This document shows positions 35,048 through 42,970 of a stretch of 53,580 bases of DNA, in pieces. A program made the position numbers and the translations under genes. The notes beneath the pieces were generated by a model. It saw nothing but the letters and a program-made list of their open reading frames with translations. It was not told the DNA's origin and made no database searches. This DNA is from a bacterium (GTDB taxonomy: Bacteria > Elusimicrobiota > Elusimicrobia > Elusimicrobiales > UBA9959), in the NCBI GenBank assembly GCA_021811185.1, contig JAJZPL010000021.1, positions 1-53,580 on the forward strand. Direction: 5' to 3'. Numbering within the stretch: position 1 is the stretch's first letter; every line of letters starts with the position of its first letter.

Positions 35048-35845
35048 TTACCTGCTGCTCTCCACGCCTTCCTGCACCAGCGCCTCGTTTATGGTCTTCT
35101 CCCCCTTGGAGAAGGCGGCGAGCATGCTCATGTTGGCCAGGTTGTTGATCTGGCGCGGAATGCCGCCCGATCTTTCGAAGATCAGCGCCATGGCCTTTTC
35201 GTCGAAAATGTTCCCCGCCAGGCCGGCCACCTCGAGCCTGTGCTCCAGGTATTTAACGGTTTCAGCGTAGTCGAGGGGCTTCAGGTGGTAGCTCAGCGTG
35301 ACGCGCTGGCTGAACTGCTTATTGGAATCCAGTTTCTCCCGGAGCTCGGGCTGGCCGCTGAGGATCAGCGTGAGCAGGAACCTGGTCTCGGTCTGGAAAT
35401 TGAGCAGCAGGCGCAGCTCCTCGAAAACGTTCTCGTCGTTGATCAGTTGGGCCTCGTCGATGGCCACTACCACGTGCTTGCCGTCCTGGAAGGTGTCGCG
35501 CAGGAAGCGCTCGATGCCCATCAGCACGTCCTCCTTGGTCTTGGGGACGTTGTAGCCGGTAAAATTGTGCAGGATTATCTTCAGCAGCCCTAGGTCGTCG
35601 AGCCGCGGGTTCTGGACCGAGGAGAAAACGTAGCCTTTTTTCTTGAACTGGCGCTCGAGGGATTTCAGGATGAGGGTCTTGCCGGTGCCGTAGGCGCCGG
35701 TCAGCACGCCGCAGGCCTTTTTCTCGTCTATCACGTAGGAAAGCCTGGAGAAAGCTTCCTCGTGTTCTTCGGATTCAAAAAAGAATTCGGTATCCGGAGT
35801 GTTCTCGAAAGGCAGTTTCTTCAGGTTCCAGTGCTTCTGATACAT
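35048..35845 (-). CDS. ExeA/GspA-type AAA ATPase
   Basis: 265 residues starting MYQKHWNLKKLPFENTPD, the typical opening of ExeA-like and exosortase-locus ATPases. Walker A is GAYGTGKT, Walker B VVVAIDEAQ, followed by ELRLLLNFQ and SGQPELREKL, then GGIPRQINNLANMSM. There is no membrane or peptidoglycan-binding domain, unlike full-length ExeA, so it matches the shorter ATPase form found in polysaccharide-export and PEP-CTERM loci; no exosortase is in view. It precedes the PIG-L and WecA-type genes by 26 bases. No Shine-Dalgarno; TATAAT at 35863-35858 lies 12 bases before the ATG. Confidence 0.88.
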   Translation of the reverse strand: MYQKHWNLKKLPFENTPDTEFFFESEEHEEAFSRLSYVIDEKKACGVLTGAYGTGKTLILKSLERQFKKKGYVFSSVQNPRLDDLGLLKIILHNFTGYNVPKTKEDVLMGIERFLRDTFQDGKHVVVAIDEAQLINDENVFEELRLLLNFQTETRFLLTLILSGQPELREKLDSNKQFSQRVTLSYHLKPLDYAETVKYLEHRLEVAGLAGNIFDEKAMALIFERSGGIPRQINNLANMSMLAAFSKGEKTINEALVQEGVESSR

Positions 35846-35857
35846 GGCTACTATTTA

Positions 35858-35863
35858 ATTATA
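35858..35863 (-). promoter_or_regulatory. -10 element of the ExeA-type ATPase operon
   Basis: TATAAT on the minus strand, 12 bases before the ATG at 35845. Transcription would start about 5-6 bases before the start codon, leaving no room for a Shine-Dalgarno. No clear -35. Confidence 0.5.
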
Positions 35864-35904
35864 AATAGCGCGGGAATGCAACTGGGAACGGGAGGCCCTT
35901 TCAT

Positions 35905-37197
35905 TTATCTGGTCCAGACCGCGTAGCCAGGGCCCTCGGCGGCGGGCTTCCAGTCCGGGCCCGGGCCCCAGGCCTTGTCGCCGAGTTTCACGGCCACCTT
36001 GCCGTCCACCAGGGCCGCGTAAAGCCCCTGTTCGGCCTTAACTATGCTGACGCAGCTGGTGGAAGTAATGCCGGCTGCGCGGCGGATCTTTATCAGGGAG
36101 GAAATAGCGTCTTTCAGCCCGCCGCCGAAAAAATGCGGCCAGTACACGCAGGGAATGCCGGGGTGGGTAAGGATATACGCGTAGCCTGCGGCCAGCTTGT
36201 CGGAAGGGAAAGGCCAGGCCTCGGCCTTCACCTCGGACCGCGGGCCCGAGCCGGTATCATGGTTGTCCAGGAAAGTCACCGCGTCGGCGGGCCACCAGCC
36301 GAGCAGCCCGGAGGGGCGGCCGTCCTTGTCGGCCAGGCGCCAGTACTCGCCGGTCCTGACGGCCTGCTGCAGGATGCCCTTGGTGGTAAAATCGAAGACC
36401 TTGATCTCGCCGTTCACCGAATCCAGCCAGTCCACGGAAGCCTGCCGGTGGGCGTCGGTATTCGCCAGGTCCAGGTCGTCCCAGATCTCCGCCACCGCGA
36501 AGGACGGGGCCGTGGCCCGGTTATAGCCCAGTATGTAAGCCGGGGCGTACCCGCGGGCGAAATCGTAGCGCCAGCCGTCGTAGCCGACTTTGTCCTTAAG
36601 CCCGTTCAGCCAGGCTTTGAGGGAATTCTGCACGTAAGTCTTGGTGTGGTCTATATCCCTGGCGTAAGGCACTCCCTTGCCGGTGTCGGCGGCGCCCTTG
36701 CCCTGCCCCCATTCGTCGTCGGAACAGATGGAGTCCGGGCCCCAGGCGGGCTCGGTGAAATCCGCCCAGCCGGCAGTTCCCACCCTGTGGTTTATGACGA
36801 TGTCGGCTATCACCCTGATCCCGGCGGAATGCAGTTTTCTTACGGCGGCCGCGAGCTGAGCGGCGGTGCCGTAGCTGGAATCCTGTACGTTGAGCCTCCT
36901 CGGCAGGTAGCCCTCGGGGGAAGCGGAATCGGAAGAAGGAGGCAGCCAGACGAGGTCGATGCCGGCGCGGGAGATCTCCCCGGCCCTTGAGCCCACCTCC
37001 CCCCACCAGGGCGAGGTTTTCCAGGAAGTCCAGTAAAAACCCTGGAGCATAACGGTAGGGTCGCCGCCGCGCGCGCCGCCCCCGGAGCGGACGTACTGAG
37101 CGGTTCTTTCCCCCGCCGCAACGGCGCGCAGGGGCAGGCCCTGCCAACAGAGCAGGCCCGCGGAAAAAACAAGGACCGCAAGGAAGCGCTTTATCAT
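35905..37197 (-). CDS. exported alpha-amylase, GH13 (plant-like subfamily)
   Basis: 430 residues with a signal peptide (about 1-28). GH13 regions: VIADIVINHR (region I), GWRYDFARGYA with nucleophile Asp (II), FAVAEIWDDL with acid/base Glu (III) and TFLDNHDTGS (IV). The MLQGFYWTSWK start and GIPCVYWPHFF near the end resemble plant and archaeal-type amylases (GH13_6/7). It cuts alpha-1,4-glucans outside the cytoplasm. A promoter lies just upstream; no Shine-Dalgarno at normal spacing. It stands alone between the ExeA ATPase gene and mcsB. A C-terminal small domain ends AVWTR with no carbohydrate-binding module. Confidence 0.93.
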   Translation of the reverse strand: MIKRFLAVLVFSAGLLCWQGLPLRAVAAGERTAQYVRSGGGARGGDPTVMLQGFYWTSWKTSPWWGEVGSRAGEISRAGIDLVWLPPSSDSASPEGYLPRRLNVQDSSYGTAAQLAAAVRKLHSAGIRVIADIVINHRVGTAGWADFTEPAWGPDSICSDDEWGQGKGAADTGKGVPYARDIDHTKTYVQNSLKAWLNGLKDKVGYDGWRYDFARGYAPAYILGYNRATAPSFAVAEIWDDLDLANTDAHRQASVDWLDSVNGEIKVFDFTTKGILQQAVRTGEYWRLADKDGRPSGLLGWWPADAVTFLDNHDTGSGPRSEVKAEAWPFPSDKLAAGYAYILTHPGIPCVYWPHFFGGGLKDAISSLIKIRRAAGITSTSCVSIVKAEQGLYAALVDGKVAVKLGDKAWGPGPDWKPAAEGPGYAVWTR

Positions 37198-37207
37198 CCT
37201 TGCCTAT

Positions 37208-37235
37208 TTTTTAGCAGATTAAAAGATATTGTCAA
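37208..37235 (-). promoter_or_regulatory. promoter of the alpha-amylase gene
   Basis: On the minus strand TTGACA (37235-37230), 16-base spacer, TAAAAA (37213-37208) preceded by TGC. The ATG at 37197 is 10 bases after the -10, so the leader would be only about 4 bases. The -35 lies directly after the end of mcsB. Confidence 0.55.
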
Positions 37236-37246
37236 GGGCCCAAAGG

Positions 37247-38299
37247 TCAGGCCAGTTTTTTTCTCAGGTAGTCGGCGCGGAAGGCGTCGCGGGCTTCGGG
37301 AGGCAGCGGGCGCCCGGCGGCGGCCTGAAGGTGGGCCGGCTGCATCAGCAGCGTGATCTGGTTGAAGGTGCTGAAATCCACGCCGATATCCCAACCCATG
37401 GCCGCGCCCATGCGGGCCAGCGAGATGTTCTGCATGAACTCCTCGTAGGAGAGCGAGCGGGCGTGCCTCAGCAGCCCCAGCGCGCGGTACACCGCGTCCT
37501 CGGTCTTGAGCTTCATCGGCCCCTTCAGCATAAGTTCACGGGCGGCTATCTCCTGGCGGATCAGGTTGCGGATCACGCGGTCCATGTTCTGGCAGAAGTC
37601 CTCTTCGCTGCGGCCCAGGCAGGTGGCGTTGGAGATCTGGTAGAAGTCGCCCAGCACGTAAGTGCCCTCGCCGTAAATGCCGCGCGCGGTCACGCCCAGG
37701 TGCGACAGGCTTTCCAGCACCTGCGGCATCTGGCCCAGGCGCGAAAGCGCCGGCAGGTGCGCCAGGCAGGAGACCCGCATGCCGGTGCCGGTGTTGGTGG
37801 GGCAGGCGGTAAGGAAACCGAACTTGGCCCCGTAGGCGAAAGGCAGGGCCCTGCCCAGCGCCTCGTCCAGTTTGAGCGCGGCGCGGAAAGCTTCTTCAAT
37901 AGCGAAACCGGAGTTGAGGCATTGCAGGCGCAGGTGGTCCTCTTCGTTCACCATCACCGAAAGGTCCTCGTCGTTGGAGACCGCGGCGCCCGAGGGCAGC
38001 ACCGAGGCGGCCAGCGCGTGCGAGACGTGGTGCCGCTCCACCAGGAACCTTTTCTCCAGCTGGCCCAGCGCCTCGATCTTCAGAAAATGGCCGCGGGCGA
38101 AAAGCCCGCTCTCCCTGGCGGCGGCCAGGGCCAGGCGGCGGATCTCCGCCAGCTGGCGCGGTTCGGCGCGGTTGGGGAACGGAAAGCCTTCCAGGTTGCG
38201 GGCGAAACGTACCCGCGTGGAAAAGATCATGTCGGGCCAGGCGCCGCGCGCGTTGGCCCAGGTGACGTAGGGGCGGAAGGCTTTTACGAGGTCAGCCAT
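37247..38299 (-). CDS. mcsB: McsB-type protein arginine kinase
   Basis: 350 residues of the phosphagen-kinase fold without the creatine-kinase N-terminal domain. Marks: FSTRVRFARNLEGFPFPNRA (ATP/arginine region), SNDEDLSVMVNEEDHLRLQ, the ACPTNTGTGMRVSCLAHLP segment with the catalytic-loop Cys typical of the superfamily, and RGIYGEGTYVLGDFYQISN. In Bacillus McsB phosphorylates arginines to tag proteins for ClpCP. It overlaps the McsA-like gene by 8 bases, the usual pair. Neither ctsR nor clpC is adjacent, unlike the Firmicutes order ctsR-mcsA-mcsB-clpC; here the pair follows lolCD instead. Confidence 0.93.
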   Translation of the reverse strand: MADLVKAFRPYVTWANARGAWPDMIFSTRVRFARNLEGFPFPNRAEPRQLAEIRRLALAAARESGLFARGHFLKIEALGQLEKRFLVERHHVSHALAASVLPSGAAVSNDEDLSVMVNEEDHLRLQCLNSGFAIEEAFRAALKLDEALGRALPFAYGAKFGFLTACPTNTGTGMRVSCLAHLPALSRLGQMPQVLESLSHLGVTARGIYGEGTYVLGDFYQISNATCLGRSEEDFCQNMDRVIRNLIRQEIAARELMLKGPMKLKTEDAVYRALGLLRHARSLSYEEFMQNISLARMGAAMGWDIGVDFSTFNQITLLMQPAHLQAAAGRPLPPEARDAFRADYLRKKLA

Positions 38300-38810
38300 G
38301 GCGCGGGCCCAGCTCCTTCATCGCGTCGCGGATCCGCGCCGCGCCTTCAAAATCCTCTTTGGCCACCGCCGCCTTCAGGGCCGCTTCCAGCTCACCCAGC
38401 CGCCGGGCGGCTTCCGCCCTGGACAGCCTGAGCCTGGCGCCGCCGGCGTAGGCGCGGCCCGCGTGCTGCGCGGCGCCGTGGATGCGCGCCATCAGTTCCG
38501 TCAGCTGCGGCTCGAAGCTCTTGTAGCATTCCGGGCAGCCCAGCCGGCCGCTTTCCTTGAACTCGGAATACTTAAGCCCGCAGGCGCCGCAGCGCAGCGT
38601 CCGCTTCTCGGGCGGCAGGAAATCCTTGAAGTACCCGCTCATGTTGCCGACGATATCCGAGATGTTGAAAGCCCCGGTCTCCAGGCCCAGGCCCATGCCT
38701 TTCTTGGCGGCGCAGGCGGGGCAAAGATGGGTCTCCGTCACCTTGTTGTTGACGGCGAGTTTCAGGAAGACGGACGCGGCCGCCTTGTTGCATTCTTCGC
38801 AGAGTTTCAT
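38292..38810 (-). CDS. mcsA: McsA-type zinc-finger/UVR activator of McsB
   Basis: 172 residues with AGGATATC upstream. Two CxxC pairs at the N-terminus (MKLCEEC and HLCPAC), a second double CxxC set (LRCGACG and LGCPEC), then a C-terminal UVR-like helical motif (LGELEAALKAAVAKEDFEGAARIRD). This is the McsA architecture: zinc binding plus a UvrB/UvrC-type interaction helix that activates McsB. The stop overlaps the mcsB start by 8 bases. It lies 30 bases downstream of lolD on the same strand. Confidence 0.92.
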   Translation of the reverse strand: MKLCEECNKAAASVFLKLAVNNKVTETHLCPACAAKKGMGLGLETGAFNISDIVGNMSGYFKDFLPPEKRTLRCGACGLKYSEFKESGRLGCPECYKSFEPQLTELMARIHGAAQHAGRAYAGGARLRLSRAEAARRLGELEAALKAAVAKEDFEGAARIRDAMKELGPRHG

Positions 38811-38840
38811 GATATCCTAAAAGGTCCGGAAAATCAGCGC

Positions 38841-39515
38841 CTACACCGCGCCCAGTTTCTCCAGCCGCCCCCCCGCCATGCGCAGCATGCGGTCGGCGCG
38901 GCGCGCCGCCTCCTCGTTGTGCGTCACCATCAGCACGGCCGTGCCGGCGGCGGCGGCGCGCTTCAGGTCGTCCAGGATGATCCCGGAATTGTGGCGGTCC
39001 AGGTTCCCGGTAGGCTCGTCGGCTATCAGCAGCGCGGGAGTATTGCGCAGGGCGCGCAGCATGGCGGCCCGCTGTTTTTCCCCGCCGGAGATCTCCATGG
39101 GGAACTTGTGCGCGATGACCTCCAGCCCGAAACGCTTAAGCAGGTCCAGGCCGCTTCCGGGGACGCTGCCGCCGAGCACGCGCGCGGGCATTTCTATGTT
39201 CTCCAGCACGGTGAACTCCGGCAGCAGCGAGTCGAACTGGAACACGAAGCCGATGTTCCTGAGGCGCAGCACGGCCTTTTCGGCCTCGTCCAGGTCTTCC
39301 AGGCGCTTGCCGAAAAGTTTTATCTCGCCGCTGTACACGTCGTCCAGCAGGCCGATGATGTTGAGGAAAGTGGACTTGCCGGAACCGGACGGGCCGACGA
39401 TGGAAATGAACTCGCCTTTTGAAATGGAAAAATCCAGGTTCTCGAGCACGAGTATCTGTTCGTGCCCCTGCGTGTAGGCCTTGCTCAGCCCGGAGATCTC
39501 TACTATCTTATCCAT
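38841..39515 (-). CDS. lolD: LolD-type ABC transporter ATPase
   Basis: 224 residues. Walker A GPSGSGKS, Q-loop FVFQFDSLLPEFTVLENI, signature ISGGEKQRAAMLRAL, Walker B LLIADEPTGNLD and H-loop VTHNEEAA, with the LolD/MacB-family spacing. It powers release of lipoproteins from the inner membrane (Lol system) in diderm bacteria. The start overlaps the permease stop by 8 bases, fixing the pairing. A generic MacB/FtsE-type ATPase would look similar, but the partner permease is LolC/E-like. Confidence 0.88.
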   Translation of the reverse strand: MDKIVEISGLSKAYTQGHEQILVLENLDFSISKGEFISIVGPSGSGKSTFLNIIGLLDDVYSGEIKLFGKRLEDLDEAEKAVLRLRNIGFVFQFDSLLPEFTVLENIEMPARVLGGSVPGSGLDLLKRFGLEVIAHKFPMEISGGEKQRAAMLRALRNTPALLIADEPTGNLDRHNSGIILDDLKRAAAAGTAVLMVTHNEEAARRADRMLRMAGGRLEKLGAV

Positions 39516-40734
39516 AGCGTATCGCGTCCACCGGGCTCACCTTCGAGGCGCGCAGCGCCGGGTAAACGGCGCTCAGCATGCACAGCGCGTAGCTGACCAG
39601 CACGGTCCAGAAGATGTTCACCGCCTTAAGTTCCACCGGGACCTTGGTCACGTAATAAATATCGGCCGGCAGTTCCACCACCGGGTACACCGAGATAAAA
39701 ACGGAGATCCCCACGCCCAGCAGCACGCCCAGCGTTATGCCGGTCACCGCTATCAGGTTGCCTTCCCAGAAAAAAACCCGGCGGATGAACCCCGGCCCGG
39801 CCCCCATCGCGCGCAGGATGCCGATGTCGCGCAGCTTCTCCACGCTCATCATCAGCAGGTTGGAGGCTATGTTGAACGTGGCCACGAGGATGATCAGCGC
39901 CAGCACCAGCGACATCACGAACTTTTCCAGTTTCAGCGCGGCGAACAGGGTCTGGTTCATGTCGGCGTAGGTTTTCACCGTGTAGGAGAAGCCCAGCGCC
40001 TTGCGCAGGGCGGCGGCGGCGGGGCCGGCGTCGTCGATATCGTTAAGCCGCAGGCCGAACCCGTTGGCCCCTTCGCCCATACTGAAGAAATCCTCGGCGG
40101 CTTTTATGGAGCAGTAAGCCATGGTATTGTCGAATTCGTAATACCCGGTGCGCACCAGGCCGGCTACCCTGAACTTCCTCATTTTGGGCAGCAGGCCCAT
40201 GGCGGTGGAGGCGCCCTGCGGGGAGACCAGCACGGCGTCGTCTCCCACCCAGAGCCCGAGGTTCTTGGCCAGTTCCTCGCCCAGCACCACCGCGGGAGGG
40301 GCGTCCTTATCCGGTTTTTCCAGCGCGTCCCAGGAACCGCGGGTGAGGGATTTTTTAAGATTGTTGACCTTGAATTCGGCGGCGGGGTCGAAGCCTTTGA
40401 CCACGACCCCGGTGGAGCGGTTCTCGAAGGTCAGGATGCCCTGGCCCAGCACGAAAGGGGACTCCGCGGCGATGCGCGTGTCGCGCCCCAGTACGGCGCG
40501 GACCTTCTCCTCGTCGCGGGGCTGCATGCGCCCGTACACGGTTATATGCGCCTGCGCGTCCATGATCTTTTTCTTGATGTCGGACTGGAAGCCGTCCATG
40601 ATGGCCAGCGTCACGATCAGCGCGGCCACGCCCAGCGCCACGCCCGCCACGCCTATGAACGTGGTGATCATCGCGAAGAGGCCCTTCCTCTTGGCGAGCA
40701 AATAACGTCGGGCGATAAAGAATTCTGTGGACAT
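39508..40734 (-). CDS. LolC/LolE-family lipoprotein-releasing permease
   Basis: 408 residues from the ATG at 40734. It has the LolC/E opening (STEFFIARRYLLAKRK), a first membrane helix (FIGVAGVALGVAALIVTLAIMDGF), a large periplasmic MacB-PCD-like domain (about 45-265) and three C-terminal helices with the LRDIGILRAMGAG motif. Only one such permease is present, so it may work as a homodimer (LolF-like) with LolD instead of a LolC-LolE heterodimer. No Shine-Dalgarno precedes the ATG; a large inverted repeat ends 12 bases upstream of it, which may matter for expression. Confidence 0.88.
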   Translation of the reverse strand: MSTEFFIARRYLLAKRKGLFAMITTFIGVAGVALGVAALIVTLAIMDGFQSDIKKKIMDAQAHITVYGRMQPRDEEKVRAVLGRDTRIAAESPFVLGQGILTFENRSTGVVVKGFDPAAEFKVNNLKKSLTRGSWDALEKPDKDAPPAVVLGEELAKNLGLWVGDDAVLVSPQGASTAMGLLPKMRKFRVAGLVRTGYYEFDNTMAYCSIKAAEDFFSMGEGANGFGLRLNDIDDAGPAAAALRKALGFSYTVKTYADMNQTLFAALKLEKFVMSLVLALIILVATFNIASNLLMMSVEKLRDIGILRAMGAGPGFIRRVFFWEGNLIAVTGITLGVLLGVGISVFISVYPVVELPADIYYVTKVPVELKAVNIFWTVLVSYALCMLSAVYPALRASKVSPVDAIRYG

Positions 40735-40745
40735 TGATATTGTGA

Positions 40746-40881
40746 ACCAGGCTGCACTGGGACCGGAACGCAAAAACAGGGTCTCGCACACCGTGCTCGC
40801 CCTTCGCTGTCTCGGCCCTCGCGCTTACGTAAGCTCGGGCCTCCGACGCGTTTTGCTAACCCGGTCCCCGTGCAGCCTGGT
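40746..40881. repeat. 136-bp near-perfect inverted repeat (cruciform-capable) between lysS and lolC
   Basis: The 21-base outer arms 40746-40766 and 40861-40881 pair with a single mismatch (20 of 21). Inside, GCAAAA (40770-40775) pairs with TTTTGC (40851-40856). Two further hairpins lie within: 40786-40796 (GCAC/GTGC, loop ACC, with GGG/CCC outside) and 40814-40841 (GGCCC/GGGCC around the palindrome GCTTACGTAAGC). The whole folds into a branched structure. No ORF of note and no T-run. It could be a structured RNA in the lysS-lolC transcript, or a non-autonomous mobile or palindromic repeat unit; I cannot tell copy number from one window. Confidence 0.85.
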
Positions 40882-40919
40882 GACCCTTACAGCTAATCGT
40901 ACTGAGCCCTGCGGCAGAA

Positions 40920-42419
40920 CTACTTCGGAGTATCCGTATCGGGGCGCAGCAGCGGGAACAGCACGACTTCGCGGATGGACGGGTTGCCGGTAAGCAGCAT
41001 CGTAATGCGGTCTATCCCGATGCCGATCCCGCCCATCGGCGGCATGCCGTACTCCATGGCCTCTATGAAATCCTTGTCGAGGATGTCGGCTTCGCCGTTG
41101 TTCTCTTCCTTCTGCTGGCGCAGCTGCTCCACCAGGCGGCTCTTCTGGTCCTCGGGGTCGTTCAGCTCGGTGTAGGCGTTGGCTATCTCCTCGGTGCCGG
41201 CGAAGAACTCGAAGCGCTCCACCAGCGTTTCATCGCCGGGCTTGCACTTGGCCAGCGGCGTGATCGCCGTGGGATGGTCGAAAACGAAGGTAGGCTGCTG
41301 CAGGTCCGCCAGGATCTTGTCGTCCATGATGCGGTCGAAGATCTTGGCGGAGGTGGTGTCGGGGCCGCACTCGATATGCAGCTTCTTCGCGAGCGCCACC
41401 AGGTTCGGGCGGTTGAAGCGCTTGCCGTCGAGAATATTGTGGATGTCCTCGCCGGTCTTGACCTTCCACTCGTCGGGCAGCGACAGACGGCGGAACGGCG
41501 GCTTCAGGTTGATCTTCTGGCCGTTGTACTCCACGGTCTCGGAGCCGACGATCTGGATAAAGCGCTCGAAGAGCTTCTCCACCAGCTCGGCCATGCCGTG
41601 GTAGTCGGAGTAGGCTTTGTAAGCCTCCACCATCGTGAATTCCGGATTGTGGCGGGTGTCCACGCCCTCGTTGCGGAACACGCGGCCTATCTCGTAGGCG
41701 CCCTGGAAGCCGCCGATCAGCAGCTTCTTGAGGGGCAGCTCCAGCGCGATGCGCATGTACAGCTCGTAACGGTAGGCGTTATGGAAGGTGATGAAAGGGC
41801 GGGCGCTGGCGCCGCCGGCCTGCGAGCACAGCACCGGGGTCTCCACCTCGAGCATGCCCTCGCCGTTGAGCACCTCGCGCAGCGTGGCCACTATCCGGGC
41901 GCGCTTCACGAAGATATCCCGCACGTCGTCGTTGCAGATCAGGTCCAGGTAGCGGTCGCGGTAGCGGGCCTCGGCGTCGGTCAGCCCGTGGAACTTCTCG
42001 GGCAGCGGGCGCACGGCCTTGGACAGCACGGTGAGCTTCTCGGCGTTCACGGTCAGCTCGCCGGTATGCGTCAGGAAGAGTTTCCCCTCCACGCCCAGGA
42101 AGTCGCCCACGGCCATCTGCTTCTTGAACAGCTCGTAGGCCTCTTCGCCCACGGCGTCCTTCTTCACGTAGATCTGGATCCTGCCGGTGCCGTCCTTCAG
42201 GTGGGCGAAGGTGGCTTTGCCCATCACGCGCATAAGCATCATGCGGCCGGCGATGATCACGGAGGTATCGGCGGGCAGCTTGACGGCTTCGCCTATCTTG
42301 TGGGTCGGCTTGAAGCGGTGAGGGAAGGGATCTATGCCCTTTTCCCTGATGGCTTTTATCTTGGAATAATTGTTGGCGACTATTTCATTGATGCCGGAAT
42401 TAGGGGGAGTAGTAGTCAT
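40920..42419 (-). CDS. lysS: lysyl-tRNA synthetase, class II
   Basis: 499 residues, the usual length. N-terminal OB-fold anticodon-binding domain (VIIAGRMMLMRVMGKATFAHL), then class II motifs: motif 1 region VLNGEGMLEVETPVL, motif 2 FRNEGVDTRHNPEFTMVEAYKAY, and motif 3 GGIGIGIDRITMLLTG. It charges tRNA-Lys. The start overlaps the response-regulator stop by ATGA, an unusual partner. Downstream lies the large inverted repeat and then lolC. Confidence 0.97.
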   Translation of the reverse strand: MTTTPPNSGINEIVANNYSKIKAIREKGIDPFPHRFKPTHKIGEAVKLPADTSVIIAGRMMLMRVMGKATFAHLKDGTGRIQIYVKKDAVGEEAYELFKKQMAVGDFLGVEGKLFLTHTGELTVNAEKLTVLSKAVRPLPEKFHGLTDAEARYRDRYLDLICNDDVRDIFVKRARIVATLREVLNGEGMLEVETPVLCSQAGGASARPFITFHNAYRYELYMRIALELPLKKLLIGGFQGAYEIGRVFRNEGVDTRHNPEFTMVEAYKAYSDYHGMAELVEKLFERFIQIVGSETVEYNGQKINLKPPFRRLSLPDEWKVKTGEDIHNILDGKRFNRPNLVALAKKLHIECGPDTTSAKIFDRIMDDKILADLQQPTFVFDHPTAITPLAKCKPGDETLVERFEFFAGTEEIANAYTELNDPEDQKSRLVEQLRQQKEENNGEADILDKDFIEAMEYGMPPMGGIGIGIDRITMLLTGNPSIREVVLFPLLRPDTDTPK

Positions 42420-42799
42420 TTTTTTGAGGCTATGGCGTCCTTTACGATTTTTACGAGGTTCTTGGGCTCGAAGGGTTTCTCGACGAAAGCGAAAATATTC
42501 GAAGACAGCTCGAACAGGTCCTTCATCTGGCCTTTGGCGGTCAGGATCACTATGGGAATATGGCGCAGGTCGTCGATCTCCTGCAGCTTGGACTGGAAGG
42601 TGTAGCCGTCCATCTCCGGCATCATGATGTCCAGGATAATGGCGTCCGGAATGATCTTGCTGGGGTCCGCAGACGTGAGGCGGTTGTAGGCCTCGAGCCC
42701 GTTATAGGCTTCAAGGACCTCCAGTTTCTCCCGCTCCATCAGCACCTTTATCAGGTACACCACGTCTTTTTCGTCGTCAACTACCATTACTTTGGACAT
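42416..42799 (-). CDS. single-domain response regulator (receiver only)
   Basis: 127 residues with GGGGGACC upstream. A complete receiver: acidic pair in VVDDEKD, phosphoacceptor Asp in AIILDIMMPEMDGY, Thr in VILTAKGQ and Lys in FVEKPFEPKNLV. There is no output domain, so it acts by protein contact (CheY/Spo0F-like) or feeds a relay. It is translationally coupled to lysS. The orphan kinase at 24004 is the only sensor kinase in the window, but nothing shows they are partners. Confidence 0.93.
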   Translation of the reverse strand: MSKVMVVDDEKDVVYLIKVLMEREKLEVLEAYNGLEAYNRLTSADPSKIIPDAIILDIMMPEMDGYTFQSKLQEIDDLRHIPIVILTAKGQMKDLFELSSNIFAFVEKPFEPKNLVKIVKDAIASKK

Positions 42800-42970
42800 A
42801 GGTCCCCCGTAGCTTTACCTTTATTCAGGCTTTTCCGGAAACAAGCCGGGCACGGTCCGGAGCCGGCCACATTAAGAATACATTATTTTACAAGAAAGGC
42901 GGGAAAGAAAACAAGGCCGCCGGGCTCCGCCGCTTTCCGCGGGGTTAGCCGCGCGCCCGGGGCGGGGCTG

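Noticed and set aside
40860..40915. Faint resemblance of the lysS-lolC gap to the end of 23S rRNA or start of 5S rRNA
   Set aside because: Only short stretches recall rRNA; none of the conserved 5S core is present and the sequence is better explained as part of the inverted repeat.
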